Source: Candidatus Aminicenantes bacterium
GTDB lineage: Bacteria > Acidobacteriota > Aminicenantia > UBA2199
NCBI GenBank assembly: GCA_011049425.1
Contig: DSBM01000049.1
Span: 1 to 33,650, forward strand
DNA length: 33,650 nt
Direction of reading: 5' to 3'
Part shown: positions 14,050-22,897 of the stretch, piece by piece
Layout: each line of letters starts with the position of its first letter
Position numbering within the stretch: the stretch's first letter is position 1
The notes under the pieces: model-generated
Told to the model about the DNA's origin: nothing
What the model saw: the letters and a program-made list of their open reading frames with translations, nothing else
The model's database searches: none
Translations under genes and position numbers: made by a program

Positions 14050-15847
14050 CCAGCGTCAACTCAGCGGCCGGGACATGGAGCGCTTTTACCATATTGCCAC
14101 CGCCGGACTGGTGATTCTGTTTTCCGGACTCTTGTTTGTGTTCTGGAATATCCAGGTGATCCAACACGACCGTTATGGAGAACTTGCCCGCCAGAACATT
14201 TATCGCCAAATCCGCACTCCGGCACTCCGTGGCTTGATCCGTGATCGTCATAATCGCCTTCTGGCGGGGAACCGCCTGGATTTTAATCTGTTTCTGGTGC
14301 GTGAAAACAGCCACAACCTGGATGCCAGCATCCGCTTTGCTGCGCAAGTGACCGGTTTACCTCCGGCGGCGATTCAGAAACGCCTGGAGGCCCATCGTGG
14401 TTATCCCGCGGCTTTTCCAGTCCCCATCCGCCGCAACCTGAATCTTCGTCAAGTGGTGATTGTGCAAAGCCGTTCCGACACCCTGCCGGAATTTGAACTA
14501 TCCGTGGAACCCTGCCGGGATTATCCCCTGGGCAATACCGCCGCTCATGTGCTGGGATATGTATCCGGAATTACGGAAGCGGAATTAAAAGAAAAAACCC
14601 GTCAGGGCTATCACGCGGGTGATGTGATCGGCAAGAGTGGCTTGGAGAAGCAATATGAGCCTGTACTGAAAGGCACCAAAGGCGCGCGTCTGGTCATACG
14701 GGACAACCTGGGGATTGTGCGCAGGATTGCAGAGGAAGAGGAACCTGTTCCCGGCGATAATATTTCGTTGACCCTTGATCTTCCCTTGCAACAATTCGTG
14801 GAAAGCGAATTCCAAAATCATACGGGCGCTTTGGCCGTGGCGGACCTTGAGACAGGCGGAATTCTGGCCCTGGTGAGCCACCCCGACTTTGACCCCGGAA
14901 CATTCACGGGGATCCTGGAACCGGCCAACTGGGAATCACTTTTGAATGATCCGCTTCACCCTTTGCAGGACCGCTTTATTCGCGGTCGTTACTCTCCGGG
15001 ATCCGTGTTTAAGCTGGTCATGGCCCTGGCCGGGCTCGAGGAAGGACTAATTACACCGAGGACCACAGTCAATTGCAGCGGAACCGTGCGTATCTATGAT
15101 CGTGATTTCCGTTGCTGGCGTTCCTGGGGGCATGGACGAGTTGCACTTACCGAGGCGTTGCGGGGTTCATGCAACATCTATTTCTACGAACTCGGCAAAC
15201 GCATGGATATCGATGTTATTGCCGAGTATGCCAAAGCCATGGGGCTGGGCGATCAGACCGGAATCGATCTTCCCGGCGAAATCAGCGGTATCATGCCCAC
15301 GCGGTTTTGGAAAACCCGTCAACTGGGCAGCCCCTGGTATCCCGGAGAAACCATATCCGTTGCCATCGGCGGAGGGTGGGTTACGGTAACACCGGTGCAG
15401 GTGTTGCAGATGGTCAGCACAATCGCCCTGCGGGGGAGGTGTCCCCAGCTCCATTTGCTGGACCGGATTGAGCGTCGCGACCAGGAGTTGTACCGCTATG
15501 AACCCCGCTTCCGCAAACTTCCGATCCGGCCCGAATATTTTGAGAATGTAATCAGGGGGATGTTTTGCGCGGTGAATGAAGAGGGTACCGGCAGAGCCGC
15601 CCGAGTCCCGGGTCTCGACATTTGCGGAAAAACGGGAACTCAGCAGATAATCAGCAAAGACAATCCCCGCTACAATGAACTGGTCAAGCAGAAGCGGTTT
15701 CGACCCCATGCCTGGTTTGCTTCTTTCGCGCCCCGAACGGATCCGCGCTATGCAGTCATTGTCCTGGTGGAACATGGGGGAGAAGCCGGGGAAATCGCGG
15801 CGCCGCTGGCGGCGCGCGTTTATCGCAGGTTGTTGAAGCATGAGTGA
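14039..15847 (+). CDS. mrdA: Penicillin-binding protein 2 (elongasome transpeptidase)
   Basis: This class B PBP cross-links peptidoglycan during side-wall growth with RodA. The 602 residues comprise a short cytoplasmic start, one membrane helix near 18-40, a pedestal/dimerisation domain (with R-G-L-I-R-D-R-H near 64-71) and the transpeptidase domain. Active-site motifs are S322-V-F-K325, S377-C-N379 and K531-T-G533; the segment C-W-R-S-W-G-H-G-R-V near 359-368 is typical of PBP2. The start ATG at 14039 lies inside mreD with AAAAGGGAG upstream. Its 3' end overlaps rodA by eight bases. No motif residue is missing, so the enzyme should be active. Confidence 0.96.
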   Translation: MYIDQRQLSGRDMERFYHIATAGLVILFSGLLFVFWNIQVIQHDRYGELARQNIYRQIRTPALRGLIRDRHNRLLAGNRLDFNLFLVRENSHNLDASIRFAAQVTGLPPAAIQKRLEAHRGYPAAFPVPIRRNLNLRQVVIVQSRSDTLPEFELSVEPCRDYPLGNTAAHVLGYVSGITEAELKEKTRQGYHAGDVIGKSGLEKQYEPVLKGTKGARLVIRDNLGIVRRIAEEEEPVPGDNISLTLDLPLQQFVESEFQNHTGALAVADLETGGILALVSHPDFDPGTFTGILEPANWESLLNDPLHPLQDRFIRGRYSPGSVFKLVMALAGLEEGLITPRTTVNCSGTVRIYDRDFRCWRSWGHGRVALTEALRGSCNIYFYELGKRMDIDVIAEYAKAMGLGDQTGIDLPGEISGIMPTRFWKTRQLGSPWYPGETISVAIGGGWVTVTPVQVLQMVSTIALRGRCPQLHLLDRIERRDQELYRYEPRFRKLPIRPEYFENVIRGMFCAVNEEGTGRAARVPGLDICGKTGTQQIISKDNPRYNELVKQKRFRPHAWFASFAPRTDPRYAVIVLVEHGGEAGEIAAPLAARVYRRLLKHE

Positions 15848-16916
15848 TTTATTGCGTTTTTTCGATAAGACTACAGCGATTGTGTTGCTGCTGATCTGCC
15901 TGGTAGGGATTCTGCTGATTGCCAGTGCTTCCAGCTCGGCATCGACGGCATACCACCTGCGCCAGGCCGTTTTTCTCGTGGTGGCCCTGGCGGGGGGATT
16001 CATGGTGATGCGCACCAAAACGGATACGGTTTTCCGCCTGGCCCTGCCCGCCTACGTGGTTTTAATGGTTTTGCTGATCATTCAGCTCCTGGCTGGACGA
16101 GTGGTGGCGGGCACTCGGAGTTGGCTGCCCCTGGGCGTCATCTCGATCCAGGTTTCTGAATTCGTCAAGATCCCCCTCGCCCTGATCATGGCACGGTACC
16201 TGGCGCGGATTCAAGAGATCGGATATCGCGAGTTCCTGCGCTTGGGGGCCATGTTGGGTTTGCCGGTGGTCCTCATCGTGTTGCAACCGGACATGGGAGT
16301 GGCCTTTATGCTTTGCTCGCTTCTGCTCGGAGCCCTGATCCTCAAACGGGTACGCTTGCATGTGATTCTGACACTGATTCTCTTGATTTCCGTCGGATCC
16401 GTGATGGTGTGGCACACCGTTCTCAAACCCTACCAGAAAAGCCGGGTGATCTCTTTCCTGAACCCGGAAAAATTCAGCCAGTCCAGTGGATACCAGATCA
16501 TTCAGTCCCGCATTGCCGTGGGTTCCGGGGGATTGGCGGGCAAAGGTTTCATGCGCGGCTCCCAGTCCCAGTTTGAGTTCCTGCCCACGCGCCATACGGA
16601 TTTCATTGTGTCTGTATTGGGAGAGGAATTCGGTTTTCTCGGTATCAGCCTGCTGTTGCTCTTGTATTTTCTCTTCTTTACCCGGCAGTTGCGTTATCGC
16701 GGCACGGGAGATGCCCAGTTCTATTTCGTTTACCTGTTCACCGGGCTGATCCTGTTCCAATTCCTGGTGAACGTACTCATGGCCATCGGCTATTTTCCCG
16801 TTCTGGGAATCCCTTTGCCTTTTGTTTCTTATGGAGGTTCTTCACTGCTTTCGTTCATGATCGGAGAGGCCCTGATATTTCGTATGAAGATCAATCCCTA
16901 TCTCCATGAACGCTGA
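15840..16916 (+). CDS. rodA: Peptidoglycan glycosyltransferase RodA (SEDS family)
   Basis: RodA polymerises lipid II into glycan strands in partnership with PBP2. The 358-residue protein has about ten membrane helices, beginning near 13-32. Family blocks seen are G-T-R-S-W-L-P-L near 91-98, V-L-Q-P-D-M-G-V-A-F (the Q-P-D-L-G-T-like site), P-Y-Q-K-S-R-V-I-S-F-L-N-P, G-S-G-G-L-A-G-K-G, L-P-T-R-H-T-D-F-I-V-S-V-L-G-E-E-F-G-F and G-I-P-L-P-F-V-S-Y-G-G-S-S. The catalytic-region Asp in QPD is kept. Overlaps mrdA by eight bases upstream and the radical SAM gene by eleven downstream, so the elongasome transcript continues into RNA-related genes. Confidence 0.96.
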   Translation: MSDLLRFFDKTTAIVLLLICLVGILLIASASSSASTAYHLRQAVFLVVALAGGFMVMRTKTDTVFRLALPAYVVLMVLLIIQLLAGRVVAGTRSWLPLGVISIQVSEFVKIPLALIMARYLARIQEIGYREFLRLGAMLGLPVVLIVLQPDMGVAFMLCSLLLGALILKRVRLHVILTLILLISVGSVMVWHTVLKPYQKSRVISFLNPEKFSQSSGYQIIQSRIAVGSGGLAGKGFMRGSQSQFEFLPTRHTDFIVSVLGEEFGFLGISLLLLLYFLFFTRQLRYRGTGDAQFYFVYLFTGLILFQFLVNVLMAIGYFPVLGIPLPFVSYGGSSLLSFMIGEALIFRMKINPYLHER

Positions 16917-19329
16917 CCGCCGGCAACTGCTTCTGCGCCGGCTGCGCAACCCCCAGGCATGGATGGGACTCGAGATCAACGCGGTTTGCAAGCAGCCTGT
17001 TCCCGGCGATATCAACATATGTTTGGTGTTTCCGGATACGTATGAAATCGGCATGAGTCACCAGGGGATAAAAATTCTTTATCACTTGCTGAATGCCCGC
17101 AACGGTGTAGTGGCGGCCCGTTGCTTTCTGCCGGAACCCGAATCCGCCCATCTTTTTGGTGAGATGGACATTCCCCTGTTCTCAATTGAGCAACAACGCA
17201 ACCTGATGGACTTTGACGTGGTGGGGTTTTCTCTGTTGACGGAATTTTCTTTTTCCGGGGTGCTGCACGTGCTGGATCTCGCCCGTTTGCCGCTAAAGAG
17301 CCGTGATCGCGACAGCCACCATCCTTTGATCGTGGCAGGCGGGATTTCAGTGGTTAATCCCGAGCCCCTGAGGGAATTTGTAGACATTTTTGCGGTTGGT
17401 GACGGGGAAATCCTGTTCCCTGAAATCACGGATGTACTCCGGGAATCCCGCCGTCCGGGCGAAAAGAAAAGCGCGTTGTTGGCACGACTGAGCCGGATTC
17501 CGGGCGTATACGTGCCGTCCCGGACCGAAACCACGTTACAAGGACGGTTCATGCTTCCCGCTTCTTCAGATGGGGGAATCACCCGACGCTGTTTGAAAAA
17601 CCTGGATGAGGTGGTGGCGGAAGAAAAGATGATTGTTCCCCTGGGCCGCACCGTGTTTGACCGCCTGGAGGTGGAGATCGCCCGCGGATGTCCCCAGGCC
17701 TGCCGTTTCTGCCAGGCCCGATCCTATTACGCACCCTGGCGCCAGCGTGCGATTCCCACGCTGGCGAAATATTTGTCTTCCTCACTGCGTTGTACGGGCT
17801 TTGAGGCCTTTTCGCTCTCTTCTCTCAGTGCGGGGGATTATGCCGACCTGCAGAGCCTGTTGCGCAACATTGTTAATCATGTACCGGAAGGGGTTTTCAT
17901 GTCGGTCCCTTCCCTGCGCCCGGCCACCCTCTCCCGCGAATTGCTCCAGACCATTGCCTCTTATCGCCGGACCGGCATCACGATCGTTCCGGAAGCGGGA
18001 TCGGAGCGGCTGCGCGGGGTGATCAACAAGAGCGTTACGGATGCGGAAATCATGGCCGCGGTGGATTCGGCCCTGGACCTGGGATGGCGGAAACTCAAGC
18101 TCTACTTCATGATCGGTCTGCCCACCGAGACGGAAGCCGACATAGATGCCGCGGCCGACCTTGTGGAAGCGATCCTGCAGCGTTGCCGCGGTCGCCACGT
18201 GCGCCTGCACGTATCTTTTTCCGCCTTTGTTCCCAAACCCCATACCCCATTGCAATGGACGCGCCGGGAATCGGCCCATGTACTCCTGCAACGCATTCAA
18301 CGCCTGAAGCAACGCTTGAAGCGGTATCGAAACCTGGTGATGGACTTTTCCGATCCACGCCTGGGTGAGGTTGAAACCATTCTGTCTCGGGGGGATGCGC
18401 GGGTGGGCGAACTGCTGCTCAGAGTATACCGGGACGGTGAGCGCTATTCGGCCTGGGCGGGTCATTTCAATGCCGCAACCTGGGAGCGGCATATCCGGGA
18501 CCTCGGCCTGGAGATTTTCCTGGAGGATATCCCCGTATCGCAGCCGTTGCCATGGGAGCACATCCAGGTGGATTTCCGGCCGGAGCACCTGCTTGCCGAA
18601 TACCGGCGGGCCATGGTCGCTGAGCCTTCGCCTTCCTGCCGGGAACGGGATTGCGCGGACTGTCGAGGCTGTTACCATCCCATGCCCGCGTATCGGCAGG
18701 ATTCCTGCACCGCCGCCGTTCCTGAACCGGAGAGTTTGCCGCAGCCGGTGTTTCGCCCGGTGCGGCTGTTCTACGCCAAACAGGAGAAATACCGCTATCT
18801 GTCTCAGTTGACCCTGAACCAACTCATGGAGCGGTTGATCCGGCGCACGGGCATGCGTTTCCGCAGTACATCCGGGTTTCATCCGCGCATGAAGATGGTT
18901 GCCTTGCCCCCATTGCCGGTATTGGCCACCGGACTGGAAGAGGTGGTTGAAGTCTTTCTGGATGCGTGCTGGAGCGCTGAAACCATATTGGATAAATTGT
19001 TGTGGGACAGCCATTTTCCCTGGATACGGGCCCAGGTTCCGCCCGCGGCTAGCAGGGGGCTGAGCCGCAGCCTGGAAGCGATGGTGTACCGGATCTTTGT
19101 GGATGACCCGGGCAACGCGGTTGCCCTGGTTGAGCCCCTGCTTGAGGCCGGAGACCAGGTAACTTTAGGCGCCGATCTAGTCGAGGTCCAGGTTGGCTCC
19201 CGGGGTGATGGCGCCGCTCGTTTTGCCCGGATTTACCGCAGTCTGGATCCGCAAAAGCAACGCCTCGAAGACCTCGTGAGGGTCCGGGTGGTGCTGGCCG
19301 ATCCGGATGGTTCGGGAGATACGCCATGA
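16906..19329 (+). CDS. Radical SAM protein fused to a DUF2344-type domain (TIGR03960/TIGR03936 style)
   Basis: The 807-residue protein joins two units often found as neighbours or fusions. The N-terminal part (about 1-240) resembles the B12-binding-like domain of B12-type radical SAM enzymes (F-P-D-T-Y-E-I-G-M-S-H-Q-G). The radical SAM core follows with C262-x3-C266-x2-C269 (GCPQACRFCQ). Near 580-600 is a cysteine cluster, C-R-E-R-D-C-A-D-C-R-G-C. The last 200 residues carry the DUF2344 pattern (Y-R-Y-L-S-Q-L-T, then S-G-F-H-P-R-M-K). The biochemical function is not established; homologues often neighbour RNase G and ribosomal genes, suggesting RNA or ribosome modification. Here it overlaps rodA and, by four bases, an RNA methyltransferase gene. 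The start has no strong ribosome site and depends on coupling. Confidence 0.88.
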   Translation: MNADRRQLLLRRLRNPQAWMGLEINAVCKQPVPGDINICLVFPDTYEIGMSHQGIKILYHLLNARNGVVAARCFLPEPESAHLFGEMDIPLFSIEQQRNLMDFDVVGFSLLTEFSFSGVLHVLDLARLPLKSRDRDSHHPLIVAGGISVVNPEPLREFVDIFAVGDGEILFPEITDVLRESRRPGEKKSALLARLSRIPGVYVPSRTETTLQGRFMLPASSDGGITRRCLKNLDEVVAEEKMIVPLGRTVFDRLEVEIARGCPQACRFCQARSYYAPWRQRAIPTLAKYLSSSLRCTGFEAFSLSSLSAGDYADLQSLLRNIVNHVPEGVFMSVPSLRPATLSRELLQTIASYRRTGITIVPEAGSERLRGVINKSVTDAEIMAAVDSALDLGWRKLKLYFMIGLPTETEADIDAAADLVEAILQRCRGRHVRLHVSFSAFVPKPHTPLQWTRRESAHVLLQRIQRLKQRLKRYRNLVMDFSDPRLGEVETILSRGDARVGELLLRVYRDGERYSAWAGHFNAATWERHIRDLGLEIFLEDIPVSQPLPWEHIQVDFRPEHLLAEYRRAMVAEPSPSCRERDCADCRGCYHPMPAYRQDSCTAAVPEPESLPQPVFRPVRLFYAKQEKYRYLSQLTLNQLMERLIRRTGMRFRSTSGFHPRMKMVALPPLPVLATGLEEVVEVFLDACWSAETILDKLLWDSHFPWIRAQVPPAASRGLSRSLEAMVYRIFVDDPGNAVALVEPLLEAGDQVTLGADLVEVQVGSRGDGAARFARIYRSLDPQKQRLEDLVRVRVVLADPDGSGDTP

Positions 19330-20093
19330 TTCATGAGATTGCCTCAAGATCGAATCCCCGTGTACGCGCTCTGGCGGCTGAACTGGACGGACTGTACGTG
19401 TACGAAGGAGACAGGCTCGTGCGCGACCTGCTGGCAAGGAGGGAACCACTACGCCTGCTGGTGGCGCATCATCGCCACAGGCAATTGGCGCTCAACGCGG
19501 CGGCGGAAAATATTTGGCTGACAGACCGGCCGGTACTGGACCGACTTTCACGCCTGCGCGACGCCCCGGACCTGATCGCGGTGATACCGCCGCCAAAGCC
19601 CGGCTTGAACCTGGAGAGGGCGGAAGTGGTAGTGGTGCTTGACCGGGTTCAGGATCCGGCCAATGCCGGAACCGCGTTTCGTTGCGCCGCCGCTTTCGGT
19701 CTGGATGGCATGGTGTTGGCGGGTGACACGGTGCGTCCCTGGAACCCGCGCTTTATGCGTGCCGCCCAGACTTCTCTTCTGGACGTGCCATTCCAAATAC
19801 TTCCGGGTTTGGATGAGCTTTTCTCTTTGAAGCAAGCCAGCCATTTCAACGTGTACCTGACCGCGGCCGCGCCTCCGGCTGAAAGGGGACTATCGCCGGG
19901 GGAAATGCGCATTCCCTGCCTGGTGGTGGTGGGCCATGAAGGCCGCGGTATCGACCACCGCTGGTTCTTTCAGCACCCGGTTGTGCACATTCCCCAGTCC
20001 GGCCTTGTGGATTCGCTTAACGCCGGTGTGAGCGCCTGTATCCTCATGTACGAGCTGCAGCGGTCCGGAAAGATCGGGGTAGCGGAGCGCTGA
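19326..20093 (+). CDS. TrmH/SpoU-family RNA 2'-O-methyltransferase
   Basis: The 255-residue protein belongs to the SPOUT class, which uses S-adenosylmethionine to methylate ribose 2'-hydroxyls in tRNA or rRNA. A short N-terminal substrate domain (SRSNPRVRALAAEL, then Y-E-G-D-R-L-V) precedes the trefoil-knot domain with motif 1 D-P-A-N-A-G-T-A-F-R (about 111-120), motif 2 V-V-G-H-E-G-R-G-I and motif 3 I-P-Q-S-G-L-V-D-S-L-N-A-G-V-S-A. The Arg in motif 1 and Asn in motif 3, needed for catalysis, are present. Target RNA cannot be predicted. The ATG overlaps the previous stop (ATGA) and its own stop overlaps queH by one base, so the three genes are probably translated together. Confidence 0.92.
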   Translation: MIHEIASRSNPRVRALAAELDGLYVYEGDRLVRDLLARREPLRLLVAHHRHRQLALNAAAENIWLTDRPVLDRLSRLRDAPDLIAVIPPPKPGLNLERAEVVVVLDRVQDPANAGTAFRCAAAFGLDGMVLAGDTVRPWNPRFMRAAQTSLLDVPFQILPGLDELFSLKQASHFNVYLTAAAPPAERGLSPGEMRIPCLVVVGHEGRGIDHRWFFQHPVVHIPQSGLVDSLNAGVSACILMYELQRSGKIGVAER

Positions 20094-20674
20094 TGATCCG
20101 TCCGCGCCTGTTGCTGCATGTCTGTTGCGGTCCCTGCGCCGCCTGGGTGGTGCGAAAACTGCGGAACCAATACGATGTCACCGGGTTTTTCTTTAACCCC
20201 AACGTTCACCCTGAAAAGGAATACATTTTCCGCCTGGAAGAGGTTCGCCTCCTGGCGCGAAGCGAAGACTGGCCGCTGCTGGAGGGCGAGTGGGATATGA
20301 AAGCCTGGGTGAGAGAGATGTTTCCATTTCGCAATGAGCCTGAAAGGGGGAAACGTTGCGGCAGCTGCTTTCGCCAGCGCCTGAGGCGCACCTTCGAGAG
20401 GGCAAGGGAAAAAGAGTTTTCAATCGTGGCTTCCACCCTTTCCATCAGCCCCTACAAAGTGACCCGACAGATCAACACCGAGGGCGAGGCCCTCTCCAGG
20501 GAATTCGGCATTGCTTTCCTGCCGGAAAACTTCAAGAGCAAAGACGGTTGGAATCACGCCAACAGGCTGGCCCGAGAGCTTGGCATTCAACACCAGAACT
20601 ATTGTGGCTGCGTCTACTCCCAAAGGGACAGGTTGCTCCACACCCGCCGCCGTAATTGTCAAGATTCTTCCTGA
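20093..20674 (+). CDS. queH: Epoxyqueuosine reductase QueH
   Basis: QueH reduces epoxyqueuosine to queuosine in tRNA, the last step of queuosine synthesis, and replaces the unrelated cobalamin enzyme QueG in many anaerobes. The 193-residue protein (old name DUF208) has the N-terminal H-V-C11-C12-G-P-C15 motif, G-K-R-C89-G-S-C92-F near the middle, S-I-S-P-Y-K near 117-122, and Y-C171-G-C173-V-Y-S close to the C-terminus. These cysteines bind Fe-S cluster and iron in the family. ATG at 20093-20095 overlaps the methyltransferase stop. With the SpoU methyltransferase and radical SAM protein just upstream it makes a small RNA-modification group riding on the elongasome operon. Confidence 0.95.
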   Translation: MIRPRLLLHVCCGPCAAWVVRKLRNQYDVTGFFFNPNVHPEKEYIFRLEEVRLLARSEDWPLLEGEWDMKAWVREMFPFRNEPERGKRCGSCFRQRLRRTFERAREKEFSIVASTLSISPYKVTRQINTEGEALSREFGIAFLPENFKSKDGWNHANRLARELGIQHQNYCGCVYSQRDRLLHTRRRNCQDSS

Positions 20675-20751
20675 ATCGTGGCTGTCGGGCTGGAAGTGAT
20701 GGGCGGTTTGAGGTATAAACCCGGAGATCACGAATAAGGAGAAGAAGGTTG

Positions 20752-21408
20752 ATGTTTACGCCGATTGATCTTTATTGCGAGCGGTTGGGTCCCGGTTTCT
20801 GGGCGGAGCCGGTAAACGCGTTGACCAACGTCTTTTTTCTATTGGCCGCGTGGCTGGCCTGGTACCGCGCCAGGCAACTGCGTGCCGTATCGCCTGCGGC
20901 GGGGCTATTGGTGGGGTTGTTGTGTGCCATCGGTATCGGCAGCTTTCTGTTTCACACCTTCGCCACCCGCTGGGCGGAGCTGGCGGACGTTGTGCCCATC
21001 CTGCTCTTCCAATTGACTTTTGTCTGGCTGTACAGCCGCGAAGTGATCGGCCTTAATTTTTCCGCCACGACCGGTATTCTGCTGGCGTATTTCATGGCTT
21101 CGGTTTTTGTCGGCGGTTTCTCTTACACCCTGAACGGTTCCCTGGGTTACGTCCCATCTCTGCTGGTTCTTTTGGCATTGGGAATTTATCACGCCTTGAC
21201 CCGCAAAAAAAAGCGCTTTATGATGGCTGTTGCGGCGGGATTGTTCCTGGCCTCGCTGATTTTCCGCACGCTCGACAACGCCGTGTGTCCCCGTTGTCCC
21301 TTGGGCGTCCACTTTTTGTGGCATATATGCAATGCTGCGATGCTGTACCTGGTGTTATCGGCTTGGTTGGCCAACCGCGGAATGCGGCTCCACCACGCCA
21401 GCGATTGA
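20752..21408 (+). CDS. Ceramidase-like integral membrane protein (CREST superfamily)
   Basis: The 218-residue protein has about seven membrane helices. The N-terminus, D-L-Y-C-E-R-L-G-P-G-F-W-A-E-P-V-N-A-L-T-N, matches the alkaline ceramidase pattern (D-x-C-E ... E-P-x-N-x-x-S/T-N). Residues expected to hold zinc are visible: G-S-F-L-F-H with a following A-D-V-V-P in helix 3, and G-V-H-F-L-W-H near the end. Relatives are zinc-dependent amide hydrolases acting on ceramide, or related CREST proteins of unknown substrate; bacteria without sphingolipids also carry them. I prefer the ATG at 20752, nine bases after AAGGAG, over a TTG three bases earlier. It lies 77 bases after queH in the same direction and may be cotranscribed. 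Substrate is unknown. Confidence 0.8.
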   Translation: MFTPIDLYCERLGPGFWAEPVNALTNVFFLLAAWLAWYRARQLRAVSPAAGLLVGLLCAIGIGSFLFHTFATRWAELADVVPILLFQLTFVWLYSREVIGLNFSATTGILLAYFMASVFVGGFSYTLNGSLGYVPSLLVLLALGIYHALTRKKKRFMMAVAAGLFLASLIFRTLDNAVCPRCPLGVHFLWHICNAAMLYLVLSAWLANRGMRLHHASD

Positions 21409-21479
21409 AGCCGTTCCCGGCATGCATTTGGTTTCCCAACACGATTTCGCGCGTAGCCGGCAAGCTGAAAAATAAGGGC

Positions 21480-21508
21480 TTGCTTTTGGGTTTTGGTTGT
21501 CGTATTTT
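21480..21508 (+). promoter_or_regulatory. Possible promoter of the beta-helix protein gene
   Basis: TTGCTT (21480-21485) and TATTTT (21503-21508) are 17 bases apart. The expected start near 21515 leaves a 16-base leader with the ribosome site AGAGG before the ATG at 21531. The region is T-rich, so a chance match is possible. Confidence 0.5.
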
Positions 21509-21530
21509 CCTGGCTGATCAAGAGGTGAAA

Positions 21531-22823
21531 ATGAAAATCAAGCTGGTTACCGCTGTTTTGGCGATGTTTCTGATTATCTGCATGGGATCTCTTAATGCGG
21601 ATATCTATGTCTCAGTCTCAAGGGGAAGCAATCAGAATGACGGCAGCCGCGAAAACCCGGTCAAAGAGATCGACCGGGCTATCACGCTGGTCAAGCCCGG
21701 GGAAGCCATCCGCATATCCGGAGGACATTACCAGGGAACGTTCGGCATCGGTTACCTGGAAAGCGACAAGCCGCTCCAGTTGATCGGCAGTTACGATGAA
21801 GCGTTTGAGAAACGTTCCGTTATCGCGACGCCGACACTGTTTCAGCCCGACAACGCCGCCGGGGGCAAGGCCAGGAAAGCCATGCTCAAGTTCACTCGGA
21901 CCATTGACGGTACGCAAATCGACGGTATTGTTTTCAACATGGGAATGCGCAACGCCTACAGCGTGAATGAGGGCCTGGTGGAGGGCGTGGAAACCGGGCG
22001 CATGCTGCGTTCCACGGAACGTCCCAGAACCGGCAACAGTACGGTTGAGGAACCCATCATCCAGGTCGCCAGCTCAGCCCAGGGGGGTGACCTGATCATC
22101 CGGAACTGTGTTTTTGTGAACGGCGCCGGCTTTGCCATTCAGGGTGGAGTCCGCGGCGGAACGTTTCGCATCCTCAACAACGTGTTTGTCGGCAATCGCA
22201 TGGCGGCGGTAGAAATCTACGGCACGTGCGCCTCCAGAGGCGGTCCGGGAAAAAGCGTCAGCTGCGGTAATGTCGAAATCGCGTACAACACGATTTTGTT
22301 TACCTGGAGCCGGCTCAAGGACATGCGGGACATGGGCTATGGCATCCGCGTCATGACCAAATGCTCCTATGCCATTCATCACAACATCATCGGTGGCAGC
22401 ATCCTGGCCGGCATCGATCATACCCGGTTCAATCCCGGGGAATGGCTGCGTATCGAAGACAACATCTTTTTTGCCAACAAGAAGGCTGATATCGAGTACA
22501 GTCCGGCCAGCAACACCAGGCTCAACATCATGGTCGAGCAGTTCGGCGACCTGACTTTTGCCGCGGTGAAGGGCAACCGCCGTGCGATTCCAACCGCGCT
22601 TCCCCTCAATCTGAAATACCTGGAGGGTTTTCTCACTGCCGGCTACAGCGAACAGGAGGATTTCAATCCTGATTCGCAGGCCAACCTGTGGCGTGAGGCC
22701 TTGGGGCTCAACAAGCAGGGAAAGCTGCGTTCAAGTGTCAGCATGTTTATGAATCGATATCCCTGGAAAGACACGTTGAAACTCTTTGGCGCGGTCCGGG
22801 GGGCCGGCGCCCAAAGATTCTGA
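21531..22823 (+). CDS. Secreted right-handed beta-helix protein (DUF1565-like)
   Basis: The 430-residue protein starts with a signal peptide (MKIKLVTAVLAMFLIICMG, likely cut after L-N-A near residue 24). The mature start reads I-Y-V-S-V-S-R-G-S-N-Q-N-D-G-S-R-E-N-P, then I-D-R-A-I-T and I-R-I-S-G-G-H-Y. This is the DUF1565-type opening of parallel beta-helix proteins. Repeating rungs follow (I-I-R-N-C-V-F-V-N-G-A-G, then I-L-N-N-V-F-V-G-N-R-M-A-A-V and I-H-H-N-I-I-G-G), as in pectate-lyase-like and carbohydrate-binding folds. No catalytic residues can be named, so it may bind or cleave a polysaccharide or act structurally at the surface. The start has AGAGG; an earlier in-frame start at 21285 overlaps the ceramidase-like gene and is rejected. 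Confidence 0.85.
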   Translation: MKIKLVTAVLAMFLIICMGSLNADIYVSVSRGSNQNDGSRENPVKEIDRAITLVKPGEAIRISGGHYQGTFGIGYLESDKPLQLIGSYDEAFEKRSVIATPTLFQPDNAAGGKARKAMLKFTRTIDGTQIDGIVFNMGMRNAYSVNEGLVEGVETGRMLRSTERPRTGNSTVEEPIIQVASSAQGGDLIIRNCVFVNGAGFAIQGGVRGGTFRILNNVFVGNRMAAVEIYGTCASRGGPGKSVSCGNVEIAYNTILFTWSRLKDMRDMGYGIRVMTKCSYAIHHNIIGGSILAGIDHTRFNPGEWLRIEDNIFFANKKADIEYSPASNTRLNIMVEQFGDLTFAAVKGNRRAIPTALPLNLKYLEGFLTAGYSEQEDFNPDSQANLWREALGLNKQGKLRSSVSMFMNRYPWKDTLKLFGAVRGAGAQRF

Positions 22824-22897
22824 GCCGGGTTGACCGCGGTGATTGCCGATCCAGCGGAAGAGGTGTTTCTGGTTTGAAAAAGTAGGCACATGAGCGA

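Noticed and set aside
17782-19014. 410-codon minus-strand frame
   Set aside because: It is a shadow of the radical SAM gene, whose motifs are clear on the plus strand; the composition is the usual antisense bias.
21466-21495. Rho-independent terminator after the ceramidase-like gene
   Set aside because: CAAGC can pair with GCTTG, but the stem is short, the loop is 12 bases and the T run is interrupted by G.
21285-21530. N-terminal extension of the beta-helix protein
   Set aside because: It overlaps the ceramidase-like gene, while the internal ATG at 21531 starts a clean signal peptide and has a ribosome site.
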